Part shown: positions 57,890-64,000 of the stretch, piece by piece
Numbering within the stretch: the first letter of the stretch is position 1
How the letters are laid out: each line of letters starts with the position of its first letter
Origin: Cinclus cinclus
Lineage: Eukaryota; Chordata; Aves; Passeriformes; Cinclidae
Length of the DNA stretch: 64,000 bases
Direction of reading: 5' to 3'
Assembly: GCF_963662255.1 (NCBI RefSeq)
Contig: NC_085071.1
Coordinates: 6,054,333-6,118,332, forward strand
Program-made: the position numbers and the translations under genes
Notes under the pieces: model-generated
Seen by the model: only the letters and a program-made list of their open reading frames with translations
Told to the model about the DNA's origin: nothing
Databases searched by the model: none

Positions 57890-60800
57890 CTTCTTCGGAT
57901 GCTCTGAAAAAGGTGGAGGTGAAGAGGACTTAAGCAATAAATTCAACCCAAGCACTTCCCCCTCTTTAGAGGGAAGCAAGTAAAATGAAATCAGCCCACA
58001 GAGAGCTGCTTTCAGGTCCACGGCCCAAACACTGGAGCCAGCTTCCATGCTTTCCCAGCAGAGCTCCAGGCTTTGTCCCACTGGTGGTTTGGCTAAGACC
58101 CACTTCCCACAGCCGAGGACACCCTGGCTGTACCACCTCAGTCTCCTAGGTTGGTTCCTCACCACAAGAGGGAAGCAGCAACGCTGAGAATCCTGAGCCA
58201 GCTCTTACCACTCCTCCAGGATTCACTGCTCAGGGCCAAGCAGCACTGGAGGGGAGTGCTGATGGGGACACTGCCATGGGCAGAGACAGGCCCTGCAGAA
58301 CAGCCTGTCCCACTGCAGCTGCCCTGGGAGATGGCTTGGATGGAGAAGGATGGGAGGTATTGCCCTACTAGAGACTCGGTGCAGCTCATCTGGGAATACA
58401 AAGTGCACTCTGAAGGATTTATTCCTCACCAAATCTGTTTTAACATATAAAACAACATTGCCCATTACAGCTTTACAAAGTTCACTGCAGTTGTTTCCTC
58501 CTCCATCTTCCATGTGGCACAGTCGGAGTGATTACTAGGTATTATTAGAGATTAATTGGAGATTAATATTGGAATACAGGTTGGACATACAAGTGGGTAC
58601 ATACAGGACTGAGACCACCTGAACCTAAGAATCCCTGTCCATACCCAGGCTTTGATTAATTTTATCAATACTTTTAGCATCAGCAGAGGTGTGATGGATG
58701 GAAATGCATGATTTTACACAGGGCAGATACTGAGCTACTCAATGTATTCTGCAACAAAAGATGGGTTTTTCTCTGCAGCTCAATGCATTTAACCCCCTTC
58801 ATCTTCATAACTTGTCCTTCAGGTGTTACTTTCTCCCATTCTTCTGTGGATTGCACTGGTGTTTAAACCAAGCTGTGCTGCTTTGGATTTCAGGGAACAA
58901 GGTCATCCTGGGTTAGACAGCAGCTGTGGGATACCCCAAACCTGCCTGAATTACTGCAAAATGTTGTGCCCAAGCCCATGGAACAGGATCCCCGCTTCCC
59001 AAAAGCTTCCAAGATCCCTCATCCAGGTAATGGGATCCTGAGTTCCCTCTGCTGGAGAGGAGAGCACGGAGCTGAGAGTGTTCCCTTTCCCCCAGAACAA
59101 ACAAGTCACTGTCCCTCCCTGCCCTTGGCTCTCTTGTGAAAGAGGAAATGTCCCAAACACGCGAGCCACAGCCAGGCTGTGTGACAGCCACAGAGCAGTG
59201 CCAGGGCTGCTAACACCTGTACCCCTGCCTCTGTGGTTCCTCTGCCTGCTGTGTGAAACTCAGCTGCTGGTGGAGGGGACAACAAACTCTGTCCATGACA
59301 TCTCAGCAGTGACTCAAGTTTTATAACTAGTATTTCCTTCCCCACTGATTTCCCCCAACACTCATCACTCTTCCTGTGTTTCAAGAGTTGCAAAATACGC
59401 TCAGTGACTCGAGAGGCTGCCTGGGAGCTGACAGAGAAGAGCTCCAGCCCCACATTTTACTCCTGAGCCTGTCAGGGCTGGGACATCAGTGACCGCAGGG
59501 AGTTCAGTGCATGTTACAGGCAGAGCAGGGCAATCCTGATGAGGATTTCTTGGCATTGCAGACTGGAGGAGTCCTGGATTTGGAGCTGATGTGTGGCTGA
59601 GTGTTGCAGCAAACTGCCCTCCTCTTACATCAGGCTCCTGCATGGGGCAACAACACAGGAGCAGGATATTGCCCTCGGATCTCAGCGCTCTCATTTCCTG
59701 CAGCCCTTCACAGGAACACCACACAGGCAGCAGGAATTACCAACTGCTGTTATTAAACCTGACAACATCCCTCCCTCTGGAGAGAGATGGATTTAGCAGA
59801 CAGATGGACTTTTCATATAGCAGGACTCACCAGGGACCACTGGAGCAGCAACTGCCTCAAGTCTCCAAACCTCCCCAGCATCCAAACCAAGACATCTCTT
59901 CATTAAGCATCACCTTGGCATCCATTATCTGCAGCCAGCATTCCCAGGACCATCGTAAATCCTCAAACTAGCAGTTGTGCAATATCCAACTAACATCTTT
60001 AGGAGCCTGGAAACCACTGAACACCAGGCAAGGGAGTGAAGGCAGCAAAATGCCATCCCTGATGTTATGTTGCTTGGGGAGAGAATCTGCTTATAATGTT
60101 AAAATAACTCCTGTGCAGCCTGTCCTGGCTCAGCTCTCTCCACTAAATTGAAAAAAAAACTCAGGTTCAAAGTCCTGTGCTGGACTCACAGCAATTAGCC
60201 AGCCCCAGTCTTCCTCTCCCACATCTGTTCTGCCTCAGGCTGAATGACAAGGACAGATCTCTTTGCTCCCCCAGACCCTCCTTGCAGCTCCTGTGTCCAT
60301 GAGGGAAAGCACAGGGCTTTGCTCCAGCAAAGGGTCTCTTCTGCATGAGCATGAAAACACAGGCAGTGCCAAGAGCTCCTCTACTTCCACTTCCTTTCCT
60401 TCTTCTTTTTTTTTTTTTTAATTTTGCTTTTTTGGCCACAAAGCTGTTTTTTCCTGCCCAGGGGACATTTTCCTCTTGTCAGGTGGGCCCCTGGATTAGT
60501 CTGTCCGTGGCCTCTGCTCCCTGCCTAGCTTAGCTCCTGGGTAAAGTGCCAGCCCATATCTGGCTCCTGGGGGAGAGCTGACCTGCAGCATCCTCCATGG
60601 GGCAAGTCCCACTTCCAGGGTGGAAACCCCCTTTCCCAGAGCAGCATCTCCACCTCCCTGGGAATTCCAGCCCCAGGCATGGCTGTGCACGTCCCCACAC
60701 CCAGCCTGGCAAGCCCAGGGAGTCAGAGCCCCATGGGCTGACAGCTCAGCTCAACAAGAAAGAGCCAAGTGGCTTCTGGCCCTCCTTTAGATCCAGGGGC

Positions 60801-61660
60801 AGTGGCACAGAGGGACTGGTTCCCTGGAAGTGCAGCAGTAGAGCTGAGATTCCCTGGGTTTCTGCACAGGATTAACTCTCTGATCACAGCACAGCATCTC
60901 CTGCCAGCAGGAAGGCCCAGGGTAGGGAATATTTTACCAAAATAACGTGTCCTTGCAATAGACAACCCCCCCCCCAGCAACAAGAGCAGAGCCCCAGGAA
61001 ACAACACAATGAATGAATGAGGAATGAGTTATTAGGAACAGAATCCAGATAAGATAATTGGGAATGCAACATATTCCTGAAAAAGCCTCAATGATTGCAA
61101 AGTGCCCAGAGCAGCAGAAAAACCTCCCCACCCATTAGATCTGCTGTGAGCCCACTCACTCCAGCCCAATAACTCCAACTGGCTTCGGGGGAAATTAAAT
61201 TTACAAATGAAAAAGCCCTTTTCCTTCTCAGTGCCTCGCTGCAACTGATTCCAGCTGTCGGGCTCGCGGTGCCTCGCACGCAGCAGCACCATTCCTGCTT
61301 CCACTTGGGATGGCTTCTGCATTCACAGAGCCATCACAGCATCCTGCTGATCAAAAAGTTACATACCAGTTGCTTAGATAATGTAAAATTAAATTTTCCT
61401 GCTGCAATCAGCCAGTGCATTGTGCCTGCAGTGCTCTGAAAGCGCTGCTCTTCAATATTTCATGTTCAGAATATCTGAGAGTTTTGAGCTTTACAGTATA
61501 ATAAAATGTCTTAAATTATTACCTACAATGAACAAGTGCAGTGATTTATGCAAAAATTGTCACTAATGCTTGCAAATTTCATTTGCTGAAAAAGCAAAGT
61601 ATCTTTTACTTTGCAAACATTTTAGTTTAGATGTGATTTCTTGGTTTAGTTGCAGAAGTT
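57890..61660. other. CNR2 upstream region, no gene seen
   Basis: Unique-looking sequence of ordinary composition, with a poly-T/A tract near 60406-60425 and a C-run at 60967-60975. Untranslated CNR2 exons probably lie in this direction but I cannot place them from sequence alone. Open frames are short and unlike known domains. Confidence 0.5.
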
Positions 61661-61664
61661 TTTC

Positions 61665-61830
61665 CATCATTTTGGAATTAACTTAGACACTTCCAGGGAT
61701 GGGGCAGCTACAGCTGCTCTGGGCAACCTGTGCCAGGACCTCCCCACCCTCACAAAGAAGAATTTCTTGGAACCCATTCCCCTTTGTCCTGTCACTCCAA
61801 TTCCCGATGAACTGATACAACATCAACAAT
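61665..61830 (-). mobile_element. CR1 LINE fragment
   Basis: Reverse-oriented internal CR1 piece: CTTCCAGGGATGGGGCAGC, CTACAGCTGCTCTGGGCAA, CCTGTGCCAGGACCTCCCC, ACCCTCACAAAGAAGAATTT and CCTTTGTCCTGTCACTCC. The 3' tail is missing. Confidence 0.85.
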
Positions 61831-64000
61831 TCCCAAAATCAGCTGTAAAAAGTCAATCTGCAGCCTGCTATGAAGCACTTACCTTTCACCTTCTCCTTAA
61901 GAAAGAATCCATCCTAAAAAACAATTTCCCACCCTCAGTTACACATTGCCTTGCAGTTATCCTGAACAGCTGACAGTTAATCCCAGCAATCTGCCTGTGC
62001 AGCAGAGTCTCCCCAGCCTGCAGCACCGAGGGCTGATGTGAGAAAAAGGACCCAGGGCTGCAGGATGCTGTGGGTCAGCAACCACAAACAACTCACCTCC
62101 CTGCAGATGCTCTGGGGGTTCCCATCCCTCCAGCTCTCAGGGCAGTCACTGCAGCTGTGGGCAGTGTCTGCTTCCCTCTCTTCTCACGGCACTTCTGGTT
62201 TCATCTGGGTTCGTTGAACCATTCTGATTTATTCTCCTGGGTTGGAAATCCATCAGTATGAATCCTTCCTCTGCTTCCCTGCTCTCTGTCACATTCTTTT
62301 GGAGAATGTGTGTTGGGTTTTCTTTTCCTTCCCCACTTCTCCTCTGGGTGTTGTGTTCTGCTGCCTGCTCGTGCCATATCTACAATCACCCAAACCCTCC
62401 AGCTCGCTGAAATAATCCTTCCAGTCCCTCTCATTTCTCCATGTAACTGCAGAGTTTGAGGCACGAGGCATTCAGGTTCTCCTCCCGATTTCTCTGGGAA
62501 CATGGAAGAGTATGGGGAGGAAGAAAACTAGGAAGCAGATGTTAAAAAATCTGGATGTACCCGATTGTATGCAGGTCTAAGGGCAAGCTCAGAAATCTGC
62601 TGTCTGTGCCTGCAGCACAAACCTCACCTGTGTTCCCGGATTTCTCTGGACAGAATCAGCTCATGCCAGAGGAACAAGGTGATTTTCTCTCTGCAAGTGG
62701 AAGGGAAATGGCTTAAGGTCTTCAATTACACCGTACCTGTGGTCAGGAAGGACTAGGGGCTGCAGAGGCTGTGGTCGCTGCTGTACCTGTTCTCATCCAT
62801 CCTTCCTCCAGGAGCCACTTCCCCCCCAGCAGCTGCCCGGGGCTGGGTTGTGCTGGTGCCGCTGGAAAGCAGGGACAGCTGCCGGGTGACACAGGGACAA
62901 TATCACCGCGGCACTGGGGAAAGTTCGCCCAAATCCCAAAGGAATTGGCCGCATTGTGGTGGATATAGACCACACAAGCTGTAGTGGGGAGCCTTGGAAG
63001 CGAAGGGAAATGATCCTTAGCCCTTGGATGCACCTCTCCCAGCTCTGCCAGCCCCAGAGCCACCCCACAGCCCCATCCCAGCACCAGCAATTCGATTCTC
63101 CACCTGCGAACTCAACTTTCCCTCCTGCTGGGATCTCAGTTCCCTCATTCGGTGGAAGCACGAGCGGTTCCACCCCGTCCTCTCCAAATCTTGCTTTGCC
63201 TCCTTCCCCTTTGGCACCGTTTGGAGGCTCAGGGGTTTCGCAGCAGCCGCCGGAGGTCAGCGGTGCTCGGCTGCCCTCTCCAGGGAAACCCGGGCAGCGA
63301 TCGGGGAAAGCTTGAGAAAGAGGCAGAACTGGGAACTCGGCGCTTCCTCCTGGTCCCCGGCCGGGTAAAGGGGGTTCCCTGGCTCTGCAGGAACCTGTCG
63401 GAGGCTTTCGGGGCTGGGCGGGTCTGGGACCCCCTCTCTGGAAACCACAAAAACGATGAGAGGCATCACGGGCTGTGCTGTAAGCACAAGAGATGATGGG
63501 TTGTCAGCTGTGTCTCATGAAATAATTCTTCCATTCCCGTTCCCAGGAAGTGAGAAATTTGCAGGAACAGGTACGAGACTGTAAAGAGCAGGTGAGAAAC
63601 AGAAAGATTATACTGGTCCTGAGTTCCAACAGCAGCACCCGGCCCCAAATTATTCCCTGCTCTGAAAATGCTTCACATCCAGCAGCATCCTGTGAAATAT
63701 GGACCCAAGTCTCCTCTGTCTGCAGAGGGAACTGTTGTGTCACAGGAATGTGTGTTATAGAAAAAAAATATTATTATTGCAGCATGGTTAGAAGCTTTTG
63801 ATTTGACTCTGATTTGTAGCAAAAATTCTCCTGCCAGACTAAAGGAAAACCATTACAGCTGATTCCTGTAATGTAAAGGCTTTTTGGTCAGCTTGGATTT
63901 TTCCCCCTGGCATCAACTGTAGGTAATCCAGCCTGGAATAACCCTTCTTTGGGAACAGCCCCATACCCAGGGTCGAAGAAATGCTGTGCAGGCAGTGGTG
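61831..64000. other. Right-edge intergenic sequence with a GC-richer island
   Basis: Mostly unremarkable. 62790-63470 is GC-richer than its surroundings, with some CpG (for example 63230-63440), and might be a promoter, either of a distal CNR2 exon or of a gene beyond the window. No coding exon could be recognised. An (ATT)-rich stretch lies at about 63760-63780. Confidence 0.35.

Overview
The window is vertebrate nuclear DNA and almost certainly from a bird. It has intron-rich genes with GT/AG splice sites, CpG-rich promoters, poly(A) signals, many 3'-end fragments of CR1 retrotransposons (the typical avian repeat) and short gene spacing, as on a gene-dense avian microchromosome. Nine protein-coding genes can be assembled exon by exon. 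All give open products close to the length of their mammalian orthologues: PPT1 (-), RPL11 (+), ELOA (+), PITHD1 (+), LYPLA2 (+), GALE (-), HMGCL (-), FUCA1 (-) and CNR2 (-). From RPL11 to CNR2 the order is that of human 1p36.11. PPT1, and a transcript 3' end at the left edge that is probably CAP1, belong to human 1p34.2, so two human-separated blocks meet at about 5-8 kb.

Layout. 1-490 holds the 3' end of a plus-strand transcript. 0.66-4.7 kb is PPT1, tail-to-tail with it. 5.0-6.5 kb is a decayed SLC17-type transporter. 7.4-8.0 kb is a probable solo LTR just upstream of RPL11 (8.3-11.3 kb). 11.7-12.2 kb is a broken kelch-like gene. 15.7-29.9 kb is ELOA with a large first intron and a long 3' UTR. 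30.4-32.7 kb is PITHD1, 32.9-41.2 kb LYPLA2, 41.3-45.0 kb GALE, 45.3-49.5 kb HMGCL, 50.4-55.2 kb FUCA1 and 56.8-57.8 kb the CNR2 coding exon. The last 6 kb is upstream of CNR2 and shows no gene I can support.

These are housekeeping and metabolic genes, not an operon. PPT1 and FUCA1 are lysosomal hydrolases, HMGCL acts in mitochondrial leucine and ketone metabolism, GALE in galactose metabolism, LYPLA2 in protein depalmitoylation, RPL11 in the ribosome, ELOA in transcription elongation, and CNR2 is a cannabinoid receptor.

The least ordinary features are these. A segment of about 390 bp at 34.2 kb is repeated, inverted and essentially identical, at 55.3 kb. Two relic genes (SLC17-like and kelch-like) flank RPL11. 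A minisatellite lies in FUCA1 intron 1, and a TTCC microsatellite serves as the polypyrimidine tract of a FUCA1 splice acceptor. CACGTGAC motifs occur at the HMGCL and FUCA1 promoters. I found no convincing undescribed molecular system.
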